Of a stretch of 64,000 nt of DNA, positions 49,901-59,600 are shown one piece after another (within the stretch, counting starts at the first letter, position 1; every line of letters starts with the position of its first letter). A model generated the notes under the pieces. That model did not search any database. It saw only the letters and a list, made by a program, of their open reading frames with translations, and was not told the origin of the DNA. A program made the position numbers and the translations under genes. The stretch covers positions 1,595,140 through 1,659,139 of the forward strand of contig VWZL01005037.1 in the NCBI GenBank assembly GCA_013396915.1, in the 5' to 3' direction. This DNA is from Stercorarius parasiticus (Eukaryota > Chordata > Aves > Charadriiformes > Stercorariidae).

Positions 49901-52216
49901 CTAACACTGTACTCTGTGAGGAAAAAGAAATCCCCGAAACACAGCACAAACACATACTTACAAAATATTATTATATTTCACAGGAAAGAGTTAATAATGA
50001 AATAACTGAGATTAAAACCTCGAAGATCACAGAATTAAATGCTGGAACTAAAGTTTCAAAGAACTGTAAGTGGATTTTTTTAAATTTGTCTGTGCGTAGA
50101 AACATCATCATAAATAAATTAACAGTGAAATGAAAGCCTCTAAGACGTTAGGAGCTGCACATAATGAAGTTGCATGCGGTATTTAAAAAGGATATGAATA
50201 CACTGCAATGTAAAACAGAAACCAGTGATCTTGCAGTGAAAATTTTAAAGCATTCTAAATACAGAAAAACTGTGAAAATAATCAGATGCAGCTAAGACTG
50301 AGAATATGCCATTCTGGTTTTATATGCAATAAAACTTTGAAAAGCATTTATATACAAATATGAAAAATTACGTAGCTTTTGCTTACAAGAATTTAATTGA
50401 GTAAAAATAAAATACAGTCATATTCATGACATGGGTTTTAAAAGCAGAATTTTCTTAGGATCTGCTAATACCTATTTTAAAAAATAAATAATTATTGGCA
50501 TTCCTAATTATAATTTTTTTTTCCTTTTAGTTATCCTTGTCAATGATTCAGCATACACAGAACGGAAAAAATCTACTGGACCATATTTTGTACAGCCAAC
50601 TAGAAACTCTTTTTTTTTTTTTCTCCTGTGTATTATGGCACCAGAATATGGCTCACTCTTCAAGAAATTTATTCTCTGAGGGATACAACTGAAGCCTTAA
50701 CATTTTCTCAAGTAATTCTGACTTATTTCACTCTATCATTTATCACATATGTAGTTATAGGCAACTAACACCTCTCTTCTCTGAATCTCTACAACAGAAT
50801 TACAGCTCCTCCTCCCTGTCTTTGACATGAAGGTGCTCTAGGGACAAATCTTATGAATCCCTGCAGACAAGGAGTATCAGCTTTACAATGCTTACAGCTT
50901 TTGACAACCTGAAAACTAAGATCATAATGTACTCTTTGCCCAGATTTGACTGACTGCTATCCATGTTGCTACAGCAAAAACTAACCTATAATATTAATGA
51001 AAGAAAATAAAAATAAATCACTCCAGGGACACTTGTAAAAGGAAAAATTGTGATTAATAGAGCCTTAGATTTTCTTCTAAGATTATTTTTCTATAACTAA
51101 AACAAATGAACAAAATCAGCAAAAAGAACTGAACTGGTTTAAAAAACAGCCTGCTTTTAAAGAATCACTGCCTTGTTTTAGTCACGCACCGCTTAAACTA
51201 GAACAAGGATTTTTGATTTACATTAATGAATTACCATCCAGATTAATCTGGTGAGTGGTATCAGCAATCTAGAAAGTATTTCAGACCACACTCAATACTA
51301 TGATTCAGAATTTAGTGACAGTTATATTTATTTTTAAATAACTAAAAAAGTCTACAACAAAACAACTTGAAGATTTTGATATTTGATTTGATGAGAATTA
51401 TTGTGCTGTTGCAAAATGAAGACATACAGACATTGCAGATAAAGCAATCTCTTCAGTCAGATGTACGATGACGCACTAAGTGTTTATTAGCAGAAAAAGA
51501 CAAAAAAATGCTTATTTTAGTTCAGTGTTCTAAATAAACTAAAAATCAAGGTATTCTGTACAATTCTGTAGAGCTACCAAGCTGGTGAGGGGTCTGGAGA
51601 CCAAGTCGTATGAGGAGAGGCTGAGGGAACTGGGCATGTTTAGTTTGGAGAAGAGGAGGCTGAGGGGAGACCTCATTGCCCTCTACAACTACCTGAAAGG
51701 AGGTTGCAGAGAGGTGGGTGTTGGCCTCTTCTCCCAGGTGAATAATGACAGGACCAGAGGAAATGGGCTGAAGTTGCGGCAGGGGAGGTTTAGATTAGAT
51801 ATTAGGAAGAATTACTTTACTGAAAGAGTGGTCAGGCACTGGAACAGCCTGCCCAGGGAGGTGGTTGAGTCACCATCCCTAGAGGTATTTAAGAAACGTG
51901 TAGATTTGGCACTTCAGGGCATGCTCTAGTGACAGAGATTGTAGGGGGTTTTTTTTGTGTGTGTATGGTTGGACTCTATGATCTCAAAGGTCCTTTCCAA
52001 CCATGAAGATTCTATGAAATGTAATTCATATTAATCTCAGGAGAGAGAATACAACATTGTAATTAAACTTCTAAATGCGTATCAAAAGTGACAATATTTA
52101 GACAATGTGTATATTACCTGGTTAAGAGAATAATACCAAGAAAGGGGAAGATGAAATACCCGTAAAGCTACTGTCTTCAGAGAAAATCGTGTCTCAGTAA
52201 CAGCTTCTTCTGACAT
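13730..52216 (-). CDS. MIGA1: Mitoguardin 1, complete coding sequence in 15 exons
   Basis: Mitoguardin 1 (FAM73A) is an outer mitochondrial membrane protein that promotes mitochondrial fusion, linked to mitoPLD. Fifteen minus-strand exons join without frameshift to 1806 nt: 601 residues plus stop, matching the family apart from a short mammalian N-terminal extension. Coordinates in transcript order: 52118-52216, 48892-49069, 48223-48359, 47841-47967, 47251-47387, 46523-46646, 28586-28686, 18874-18992, 18623-18695, 18211-18297, 17989-18087, 17524-17658, 16034-16087, 14287-14403, 13730-13948. A transmembrane helix at residues about 41-60 ([19 protein letters not shown]) is followed by a basic [13 protein letters not shown] stretch. 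A Ser/Cys-rich linker follows, then the conserved C-terminal mitoguardin domain. SFVSTAE at residues 295-301 fits a phospho-FFAT motif for VAP binding at ER contacts (inference). The start ATG is preceded by an in-frame TGA in genomic sequence. All introns are GT-AG. Identity is very secure. Confidence 0.97.
14287..14403 (-). CDS. MIGA1: MIGA1 exon 14
   Basis: Encodes [20 protein letters not shown] then [19 protein letters not shown], 39 codons, the most conserved aromatic/hydrophobic block of the family. Acceptor CACTAG; donor GTTTGC is weak compared with the other exons. Confidence 0.95.
16034..16087 (-). CDS. MIGA1: MIGA1 exon 13: 54-nt symmetric exon
   Basis: Encodes [18 protein letters not shown], 18 codons, phase 0 at both ends, so it could be skipped without a frameshift. 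Acceptor CATTTAG, donor GTAAGT. Too short to detect by ORF length; recognised from the conserved [12 protein letters not shown] motif. Confidence 0.94.
17524..17658 (-). CDS. MIGA1: MIGA1 exon 12
   Basis: Encodes [20 protein letters not shown] then [25 protein letters not shown], 45 codons in phase 0. Acceptor AATATAG, donor GTAAGT. Confidence 0.96.
17989..18087 (-). CDS. MIGA1: MIGA1 exon 11
   Basis: Encodes [20 protein letters not shown] then [13 protein letters not shown], 33 codons in phase 0. Separated from exon 10 by a 123-nt intron. Donor GTGAGT. Confidence 0.96.
18211..18297 (-). CDS. MIGA1: MIGA1 exon 10
   Basis: Encodes [20 protein letters not shown] then SALIVRARK, 29 codons in phase 0, part of the all-helical mitoguardin domain. 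Acceptor TTGTCTAG, donor GTAAAA. Confidence 0.96.
18623..18695 (-). CDS. MIGA1: MIGA1 exon 9
   Basis: Reads (R)[19 protein letters not shown] then RQAFQ; ends in phase 0 with CAG|GTAAAT. It lies 178 nt from exon 8. Confidence 0.95.
18874..18992 (-). CDS. MIGA1: MIGA1 exon 8
   Basis: Reads [20 protein letters not shown] then [19 protein letters not shown] plus two bases of Arg. The SLCHCPxYEEAMHL core is a family hallmark. Acceptor TTTTTTCAG, donor AAG|GTACTG. Confidence 0.96.
20801..20836. repeat. CA/TA dinucleotide microsatellite
   Basis: ACACACACAC passing into ATATATAT and back to ACACAC, then TGTGT. It is a compound dinucleotide repeat within MIGA1 intron 7. Confidence 0.85.
27431..27460. 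repeat. Poly-A tract containing a 5-N gap
   Basis: An A homopolymer interrupted by five N (27445-27449). The true length is unresolved; it is an assembly artefact in a homopolymer. Confidence 0.95.
28586..28686 (-). CDS. MIGA1: MIGA1 exon 7: isolated exon with phospho-FFAT-like motif
   Basis: Encodes (D)[19 protein letters not shown] then [21 protein letters not shown] fits the phospho-FFAT pattern (aromatic at 2, Ser/Thr at 4, small residue at 5, Glu at 7); mammals have SFASAAE. The exon stands alone between introns of 17.8 and 9.6 kb. Its length (101 nt) means skipping would shift the frame. Confidence 0.94.
43190..44440 (-). mobile_element. Old, decayed CR1/L3-type LINE fragment
   Basis: The plus strand shows phrases typical of the reverse complement of ancient amniote CR1/L3 elements: CAGAACTGGACACAGTATTC near 43520, and CCCAATCATTTGGAACATTTTCC near 44270 followed by a conserved-order CTTCGAGAAGTTTTGG stretch. 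The order of the phrases fits one element on the minus strand. Frames are full of stops. Ends are approximate; the identification rests on remembered consensus patterns. Confidence 0.5.
44823..44878 (+). repeat. Poly-A run followed by G-quadruplex-like G runs
   Basis: A tract of A (44823-44838) leads through GAAGAAAAA into four G runs (8, 4, 3 and 4 G) with loops of 2-6 nt between 44848 and 44878. This satisfies the G3+N1-7 pattern. The CpG-containing tract is isolated in an AT-rich intron. Confidence 0.7.
46523..46646 (-). CDS. MIGA1: MIGA1 exon 6
   Basis: Reads [20 protein letters not shown] then [21 protein letters not shown], ending one base into a split Asp/Gly codon. Acceptor TTGCAG, donor GTGAGT. 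The next intron is the largest in the gene (17.8 kb). Confidence 0.96.
47251..47387 (-). CDS. MIGA1: MIGA1 exon 5: helical repeat region begins
   Basis: Reads (G)[19 protein letters not shown] then [26 protein letters not shown]. The TPR-like amphipathic helix [15 protein letters not shown] is characteristic of mitoguardins. Acceptor CCCTAG, donor GTGAGT; ends in phase 0. Confidence 0.96.
47841..47967 (-). CDS. MIGA1: MIGA1 exon 4: Cys cluster
   Basis: Reads [20 protein letters not shown] then [22 protein letters not shown] plus a split Gly. The CxxCxC cluster is also present in mammalian MIGA1. It is preceded by a TTAAG acceptor and followed by GTAAGT. The intron upstream is short (255 nt). 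Confidence 0.96.
48223..48359 (-). CDS. MIGA1: MIGA1 exon 3: Ser-rich linker
   Basis: Reads (G)[20 protein letters not shown] then [25 protein letters not shown], a low-complexity serine-rich linker conserved in the family. Acceptor CTTTTAG, donor GTAAGT; ends in phase 0. Confidence 0.96.
48892..49069 (-). CDS. MIGA1: MIGA1 exon 2: transmembrane segment
   Basis: Encodes residues 34-92, beginning [10 protein letters not shown]. It contains the single clear hydrophobic helix that anchors the protein in the mitochondrial outer membrane, then a polybasic stretch and [21 protein letters not shown]. Acceptor TTTTCAG, donor GTACAT; ends in phase 1 (split Gly). Confidence 0.96.
49070..52117 (-). other. 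MIGA1: MIGA1 intron 1 of the coding region (3 kb)
   Basis: Carries a CR1 3' end in the opposite orientation at 51572-52019. The rest is AT-rich with no recognised feature. A 103-codon minus-strand frame at 49644-49955 has no recognised family. Confidence 0.75.
51572..52019 (+). mobile_element. CR1 LINE, 5'-truncated 3' end
   Basis: About 450 bp of CR1 (chicken repeat 1) non-LTR retrotransposon on the plus strand, antisense to MIGA1. It keeps an open 114-codon frame (51585-51929) for the C-terminus of the reverse-transcriptase protein: [50 protein letters not shown]. This is followed by the typical 3' UTR TGGTTGGACTCTATGATCTC and an ATTCTATG-type end. Severe 5' truncation is normal for CR1. 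It cannot move by itself. It supports an avian origin. Confidence 0.95.
52118..52216 (-). CDS. MIGA1: MIGA1 coding exon 1 (start codon)
   Basis: Reads [20 protein letters not shown] then [13 protein letters not shown], 33 codons in phase 0, followed by donor CAG|GTAATA. The ATG has GCC before it and an in-frame TGA 24 nt upstream. A 5' UTR acceptor may be the CTGTTTTCAAG just upstream, at about 52254. Confidence 0.95.
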
Positions 52217-53187
52217 GGCTCCTTCTCTCCCATAACCTCATTAAGTGGAACTATCTTGAAAACAGTCACAGATGGTCTCTGGAATACTCTGTCAAACGAA
52301 GGATACATACTAAATTATGCAATAGAAGCCCAGAACACCTTTCTTCTGCAAGCTCGAGCCCCTTGCATAACAGGTATATGACTTGTTTGATTGATGTTTC
52401 TGGACAGAGATAGGACTTGTGTTTAATGAGAAGACAGCAGATTTGCTGGCTCAGCTTAGGCCCCGTTCCTTCCAACTGCTCTGTGCAGAGACCTGGATCT
52501 ACAGAGGACTCAGTCTGCTTTTATCACTTATTATATTCTCTAAACCATATGTGGCAACAATCCTGTTTCAGCGAGAAGTACTGTTGGAAGAACATATTCC
52601 CCAGCTAAAAGAGTTAGAAGATTTCAGGGTAGCCAGAAAAAGTTTATCTCATTCACAGCTCCAATTTTGTTGCAGACACAAGATGAGGGATAAATGCTAT
52701 CACTTGAGGTAATCTCCCTCATTAGAAGGAACGTCCCCCTCACTCTCTGATGCTTAGCACAAGACAAAGCCCCCGACGCCTGACATCCAGGACTGTGTCA
52801 GGGAGAGAGGTGAGAGGAAAGGGCGGGCCCACAGGCCGCGGGAGCGCTCCGCTTTAACCACCGCCTCCTTCAGCCCCCTACAGGCGCTGCCTCAGGGCAG
52901 GAGCCTCTCCCTGCCGCGGGACACCGAGCGGTGCCTGGCCGGCCTGAGCAGGGCAGAGAACCCCGGGCCCCCTCGGGGGGAGAACCCACCTCCCCGCAGC
53001 CCTGCCGAGCCCTCCCCACGCACGCAGCCCCGCCGTGGCGGCCGGAGCCTTTGCGGCGCCTCAGGCGGGCGACGGGCAGAGCCGGGCTGCTGGCTCCGCA
53101 CCCCCCTCGGCCCCCATCCCCGCCACTCCCTGGGCCAAGGCCGGGTCCTGCAACGTCTCGGCCCTGCTGTTTGTCGCCCTCGGTTAC

Positions 53188-53480
53188 CTGCCGAGTCCCA
53201 GGACAGGCACCGCGGGCAGCTCCCTCCCTGCACCGGCTGCTGCTAGGAGACCAGCGGGGGAATCTGCTTCCGGGACAGCGAGAAGCGGCCGAGATCGGCT
53301 AGGAGACAGCCCCTGCCGCCGCCACGTGAGAGTGACCCGCTCTGTTAGGAGTCTACGTCGGCCATCTTTACGCAGGGCAGCCTTCCTCGGCGGTCGGCCG
53401 GGCAAGATAGGGTGAGAGCCTGGCGCCGCCATCTTTGTGCGGGGCAACGCTCACGTGAGCGGTGGAGACGCTCGGCGCCG
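53188..53480 (-). other. MIGA1: Candidate non-coding exon 1 of MIGA1
   Basis: On the minus strand a good donor CAG|GTAACC ends an exon at 53188, within the CpG island and about 1 kb upstream of the coding start. Its 5' end is unknown and is drawn only to the YY1 cluster. Open frames through it lack an ATG that would join in frame to exon 52118-52216, so it is treated as 5' UTR. Confidence 0.45.
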
Positions 53481-53630
53481 CCATCTTTGTCCGGGGCGCG
53501 TCCCGCTGGCTGGTGTCGCCGCAGCCGGTGGGTGTCTGCGTGAGGCGGCGCCGGGGGAGCATTCTCCGCGGCCTTCTCCGCCACGGTGGCCTTCTGCACA
53601 GCGGTGTCCCGTGTGGGGGACCGCTGCCCG

Positions 53631-53655
53631 NNNNNNNNNNNNNNNNNNNNNNNNN
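53631..53655. other. Assembly gap (25 N)
   Basis: A run of N in the CpG island, close to where USP33 exon 1 is expected. It may hide that exon's donor site. Confidence 0.99.
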
Positions 53656-56600
53656 CCCGGCCGGTCTCAAAGTCCGGGGCGGCCCAGCCCGCCGGGCGTG
53701 TTGGCACGGTGATGGCCGCCGTCGGCTGGAGCCGTCTCGGCAGGCGGGGAGCTGCGGTCCCGGAGGGCTGGGCGGGGGCCCGGGGGTGGTGCACGGCCTA
53801 TCGCCCCCGCCGGGCGAGCTGGGGTGCGGGGCGACGGGCCGGTTACCTGGGCCGCCCGCCCCGGCTCAGGGCGGCGGGCGGGGAGGGTCCGCCCGCCTCC
53901 CCGCCTGCTGGAGGCGGCCGAAGAGCCGCTACAAACGCCGACCACAAGCGTGTCGAGGGCCACAAATCCGCTAAAGTCGAAGCCGGACGGGGTTGTGGGT
54001 ACGATGCAATTCCTAAAAACAAATAATTTATCTATAAATTACTGTTCGTTCCCTGAGGTATCTGCACGCGTAGATGACCGCGTACGAGGGATGAAATAGA
54101 CTGGAGAAAAAAAAAGTCTGGTGTAGCACCTAGTGGAAAATCACTGTAGACTCAGGCAAAGGCGGAGTTGGGAAAATCCTCTTAGAAACAGAAAGGTCAT
54201 CTAATGGGTTTCAGAGTTAGGATTTAGAGCGGTGGAAGAAAGGAATGAATGGACAGGCTGTATACCTTAAAAGGCAACATAACAATGAAAAATGTCTAAC
54301 CCTGTAAGAGGATATACCCTTAAGCATTTTTTTAAATGTCATTTCTCTTTGGAAACAACGCTTCATGACAGGGAAGAAAAATCTAATGGAAGTGACTTAA
54401 ATTGTGTCACGTATGAAGGGATAATTCTTGGTGCCTGAAGAGAAGGACCAGGTATCTTTCATCACCTTACAGAGTATACTTTTGTAATTTACTGGGAAAA
54501 TACCAGGTTTTATTCTAAGTAGATAAAGTAAGTTTTCTACCAAAGTTAGTACTGGTGTTGTCATTTTTTCAAGAAAACAGGATGCTTGTGTTTGGAGTTG
54601 ATAGATTTAAGAAGGCAGAAATAGGGAGGGATTGGAGATGAAAATCAAAATCACCTGCTGATTAAAAGAATATAAAGGAATTTAGTGTGTGAAATTAAGA
54701 TTAATCTTCCCTATTTTTTAATCTGAGTAGACTATTCTCAAGGTTGGTAACAATATTATTCATGTATGTTGTTGTGCTGAAGTAATTTCTGCAATAATTG
54801 TCAAAGAATCCAATAAGGTTTTTAAAGAGTATCACAGTTCTTTAGCGAATTGATAGAAAAATGTGCATCTTAAAAATCTGAATACATATGCCTAAGGCTG
54901 TAGCTTCAATGGGCGTGTGTAGTTTGGAGTGAATGCTGGTGGTTTTTTTCTGCAGTGGGAAGAATATCTATATGACAAGTAATTACTGAAGTTTCAGATC
55001 TCTTTAGTATTCTAAGTAACTAAATGTTCAGTTACAAAATTGCATCCCTGTGTCACTCTTATTTTGTTGCCGTAAAATGAAAATAAATGTTAAATGCAAT
55101 TGTTCTAGTACACTAGTAAAGTAACTGTGAGTGTAAATAAGAAGCCTGAATTTAGAGCTTACTGGTTCGATATGCTGTTGTTCAGAGCTGTACTGGCAAA
55201 ATAACAAAGGCCTATGATGAAGATACAATTACTGCTTCAGGTAGTTGCTGTTTTCAGAATAATCCTTTTACTTTTAAAATCTTCTACCAGCATTCCCTAA
55301 CTGAACCCTGTAAAATCATCTGATAAAATGGCTCCGTATTTAGGGACATCAATGGAATAAAGGTACATATTTGTTTATTTCAACATCTGTTGAAGTGTTA
55401 ACTAGTATAATCAGGCAGATGAAAACATTAATTCAAAAATTTTTTGAGAGAATTTAAGATCTGTTATGTTTCTTTAGGAGATATTAGGCTCGCTGCATAA
55501 GTCTGAGATCATTTTCAAGATCAGTTGAATTCTCTTAGTGTTTGATGGGATTTTTCTGCGTGTGTGATAGTTCTTCCATGGTAGGCACCACACAAGTCTG
55601 TGATGGCCATGGAATTCTGCTGAATAATAAATAGGTTGCTGGTCATGACACTTTAAATTATGGTTCACATTTCTCTAATGGCTCACATGAGCAAACGTTT
55701 TTTTCTTAGTGAATGCAAAGAATAAACAGGAACAAAAAAGCCTAGAGATCAAGATAAGTTTTACAGGCTTTTGTTTTTTCTTTGAAGTATGACTTGCTAT
55801 GCATGCGCTAAACAAAAATTTGTTAATAAGTCATTCTTTTGAACATTAAATTAGTCAATTACTTGGATGATGTAGTGTGATACATTGACACAGGTGGGCT
55901 GAAACAAACCTTCCAGTGGAAACATTGGAGAGAGCTCGGGGGAAGAAGGGAGAGACTGCCGAGTTCTTTCCCAAGTATATGGGAAGCATTTGATGAGAAG
56001 CTTATATTGCAGTGAATGTTGATGAGAAGATCATATTGCATGAATATGATCATGAACAGTTAGTGTGAAAACTTGAGTTCTATTCCCAGTTAAGTTTTAC
56101 TTCATTCTTAATCTAATAGTGAAATGAAGATGCTCCTTGTATCTCATATATTTAGATCCATGGTTTTCAGCTTGTGTTTTTTGTAAGGTTCCTGTGAAAG
56201 GTTCCTGTGAAACCATGGAATACTTCTGAAGGGTGAAAGGTGACAGAAATAGTCTTGTTACCACTGGTCACATGATTGGTGTCTAAGAATTCATGTCTTG
56301 ATAACAATTTTTTAGAGTTCTTCAACCTGAGGAAGGCTGACATTACTGATACAGATCTTTTCCAGAGCCTTTCTCTGTCTTTCTAACATATAAACTTTTT
56401 GGTTCAGGAAGCCACAGAGCTGGAAAGGATTCAGGGAAGCTATACATTGTTGTAATATTTTTATTCTTCTGTGGCTGTTGTCTTTTGGTCAGTAGTGGAA
56501 AGAGGATACTGGGCCTTTTATCTGACCCAGTAGAGCTGTTCATGTAAGATATTTAGGCACCTTCCCAGTACTATCACATATCACTGGAAGCACGAATTGG

Positions 56601-57970
56601 AGATATAGTCCAACTTCAGAACAGCAGTATAAAATGGAGTGCAAGAGAAACTACAAAAGTAGATTTTTTTTATTAGTTTTTTTTAACTACTGGAAATGAG
56701 AAGAAGTGACATTTGAATGAGGTCAACACAATGTAGAAGCTTGTCAAAAAGCAGATGTGATAATGAGATACATTGGTAGAGGAAGATAAGCAATTTTTTC
56801 AGATAGAGTAGGAAGTGGTGGAATGGAGGAAGGGCAGTGAGTGAGGGAGGGGCTACCCTGGGCTTGCTAGGAGTTGGAGAGATGAATCATGGTTTTGAAA
56901 TTAATTTTACAGTTTTAGACTTTAACACAAAATTTTTGTAAAATGTGTTACTGTAGCTAGGTATATTAAGCTACCAAGGTTATGTCAGTACAGTGAGTTA
57001 TCACGGTTGCTACAGGATGGAAGAAGGTGCGTAAGAATTTTGTCAACAAAAGATGAAAGAAAGGTCATTCAGCTTTTCCTGTATAACAACATGTAAAGCA
57101 TCTATAACATTAACCAGACTTCTGCAAGGGATGCTCTTCATATGGACAGGAATAGGGACCACATCCATAGGGACATGAGCTTCAACATGCTTTGGTCTTT
57201 CTAATGATTATTATGAGGAGAGAGATGCAGACTGCATCAAGAAACAGAATCTGGCATAAGCAGAACTCCTGGATGTGGCTTTGTTCAGGACTGCAGGTTT
57301 GGATTTGTGCGGTTCCGTGTGTGAAAAGTAGCTATTAAATTCAAATCTGGTAGTGTGAGGTGAAGTCTCCGCTTCATTCATTGCCTTGTATTACTTGGAA
57401 TAATGCATTCAAGAGAGCTTCTTCCACAAAAAAAAAAATTAAGCCCAAAGCTTTACTAATCTTATTATACCGGTCTTTCTAAAGCATTTGTGTTAAATCA
57501 GCATTAATTCACACTGAACTTTTTTAAGGTTGTCAGGGCTTTATTTGAAGCTGACTTGTTCATTTTTAACGTTTTAACAGACCTTGCAAAATGTGCAAGA
57601 TGAAACATACGTTCATGTTTCCATTTCTGTTATGAAAAGGAACTTTACAGTTCAAAGCAGAATTGCTAATATGACTGAAGTGAGGAGGTTTGGCCTGAAA
57701 AAGTATTATTGTTGTATTTGAAGTGTCTTTCAGCAATACTGCACATAGATTACAAATAGACACTGAACTGAGGAAATATTTCTCCAGCTGCAGCTTGTAT
57801 TTGAGAGTAGTGCTTTTTAAATGTCATACCATTGGTCCAGGAAGAGAATTTAGACCTCATCTTGACAAAGATCCTGAATTATTAATTTCCTGTTGTATTT
57901 CCAGTCTTGAGATAAGTTCTTAAATATTTTATTGAAAAGCTGTTAATGTGACATTCAAAAAGGCTAAAAG

Positions 57971-58155
57971 ATACACATACTTCAGTATATGTATACATGT
58001 TATATATATAATAAGTGTCTTGTATATTATTTATATATAAATAATTGTTTATATGTAAATAAATATATGTAGGTACATATATGCAGGTATATACATGAGT
58101 ATATATAATAAATTATATGAAGTATTATATATTATTTATGTACTCCTAATAATAC
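57971..58155. repeat. TA-rich low-complexity block
   Basis: Interrupted TATATA/TATACA/ATAAATA repeats over about 185 bp. Probably an expanded and decayed dinucleotide microsatellite in the USP33 intron. Confidence 0.8.
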
Positions 58156-58959
58156 TTTAATAATATTATTTGTAAAGGAATGTTTGTAGAAATAATATAG
58201 ATTATTTATACACATACAGACACACATTTATAAAAAAACACTTTGATAATCAAAGGGAACTAAAATGGCTCTTATTTTTCCAAAGGGATGTTGTTGCAAG
58301 GCAATGGTAATAAAGACCAAGTCAAAGATAACAAACTGAAAGTTTACTGGGAAGTGTGGAGATGCCCACTAGGCAAGGTTTGTTTTCCCCCCATGCTGTC
58401 AAAGCTCTAGGTTACTTAATATTCAAAGGAGCAATTGGTCATATAATGGAAGGAACAGACCTAAAGCTGCCAAAGCAAATGTGCAAAGTGGAAAGAGATG
58501 TTGATAACAGTGATAAAGGCTGCCACTATCAATCAACGAGTGCATATCACTGAGTTAGAATGGAGTTTTAGTTGGAAGTTTTGATAAAGTAATGCTAGAT
58601 AGGACTGATAATAATTGGGCAAAGAAAGTGTAAGATTTCTTGGGCTTTAGAGAGATTGAGGCATCAATAGTAATTGTTTAGGTGACAAAACTGGAACAAA
58701 GTTCTTGGATGTTTCTTATCTGCATGAGTCAATTGGAGTATTTACATAAAAAGAACCCTTCTGAGTTCATTTTTTAATTTTCTTTCTGTGCAACTGTCAA
58801 AATAATAATGACAAAGTGATTGTATTTAACATTCCTTATTTCTGATAAGTTTCTGTGTCTGCATCAGAGACCTTGGATGGACAGAGAGAACTCAAACAAG
58901 AGAAAAGCTCTCCGAGTGTTCAGTACTACATGTGAACTACAAGTTTCAGTTTGCTTTTG

Positions 58960-59187
58960 TTATATAATATGCCTGAATCTAGAATGTGTCTTTGTAAATA
59001 AATATAACCGAGCTAAAGTTTCTGTCTCCTTTGCCAGACAAGTCATGTGCTCTTGCATTTTAGCCTTTACAGTTTCAGCATACTTCAGCAGTGTTGCGTA
59101 AGATCGCCTTCCAGAATATACAGTCAAAGCCGCCATTAGTTCTGGGTAGGCTTGAAAACTGTCATTTTTGTGTCTTTGGGGTGCCAT
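58960..59187 (-). other. Unrecognised 75-codon antisense reading frame
   Basis: I do not recognise this protein. The ATG (59187-59185) is in an ideal context, CTACCATGG. Residues 1-62 read like real protein: a polar start MAPQRHKNDSFQAYPELMAA, then a long amphipathic helix with SYATLLKYAETVKAKMQEHM. The base composition then turns AT-rich just after GCTCG, where a weak GTTATA donor could end an exon. It lies antisense in the USP33 5' intron. It could be a small gene, the first exon of a nested gene, a retrocopy fragment or chance. Confidence 0.25.
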
Positions 59188-59519
59188 GGTAGAGACAAGG
59201 AAGTTAAATAATTAATGAAACCAGCTCTGCTCCACTCAGGGTTCTGTTAGCTTATGCCCTAAAAGTCAGAGGATTTTGTTTTAGAAGTCAGCTGTGTTTA
59301 ATTTGGACTATTGGATTCTCTTACTGTTAATAAAGTTATTTATACTGACTTACTTTAGAAAGGCACATTCTTTTTAAAGTTATGTGTATGTTGCATATTA
59401 GATCTCTAATATTGCTGCCTACTGTAAGGAATTGGGTTTTACTTATGCTTACTTCTGTTGACAAGTGATTCCCTGGTCTTGAAAATTCCAGCTACAGGAT
59501 CTCAGAAAATACAACTAAA

Positions 59520-59600
59520 ATGTCGTCGCCCGGCAGCAACTGCCCGCATTTGGAATCAGTTGGAGAGATAACAAAAGAGCAATTGATACAGAAATCTCAT
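59520..59600 (+). CDS. USP33: USP33 first coding exon found (27 codons)
   Basis: Codes residues 1-27, followed by donor GTGAGT. An upstream acceptor is ambiguous among ATTCCAG, CTACAG and ATCTCAG between 59490 and 59504. It carries the first zinc ligands Cys8 and His10 of the UBP finger. Confidence 0.92.

Larger units (their letters stand above)
52790..53960. promoter_or_regulatory. CpG island, bidirectional MIGA1/USP33 promoter
   Basis: G+C- and CpG-rich block between the 5' ends of two divergently transcribed genes. Inside are CACGTG boxes at 53323-53328 and 53452-53457, an ETS-type CTTCCGGG at 53267-53274, and three GCCATCTTT (reverse AAGATGGC, YY1-type) motifs at 53361-53369, 53428-53436 and 53480-53488. 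There is no obvious TATA box. Long frames here on both strands are composition artefacts. Confidence 0.85.
53656..59519 (+). other. USP33: USP33 5' intron / upstream region
   Basis: This lies between the promoter island and the first coding exon found. It contains the rest of the CpG island, a 29-bp imperfect tandem duplication near 55991-56048, a TA-rich low-complexity block (57971-58155), and a small antisense reading frame at 58960-59187. The donor of the first exon could not be assigned. Confidence 0.6.

Noticed and set aside
49644..49955. 103-codon minus-strand frame as an extra MIGA1 exon
   Set aside because: The mitoguardin sequence is already contiguous across exons 1 and 2 without it; no family motif.
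52892..54099. Many overlapping 90-170-codon frames around 53-54 kb
   Set aside because: CpG-island composition removes stop codons in all frames. None resembles a protein, and the region is the MIGA1/USP33 promoter with an assembly gap.
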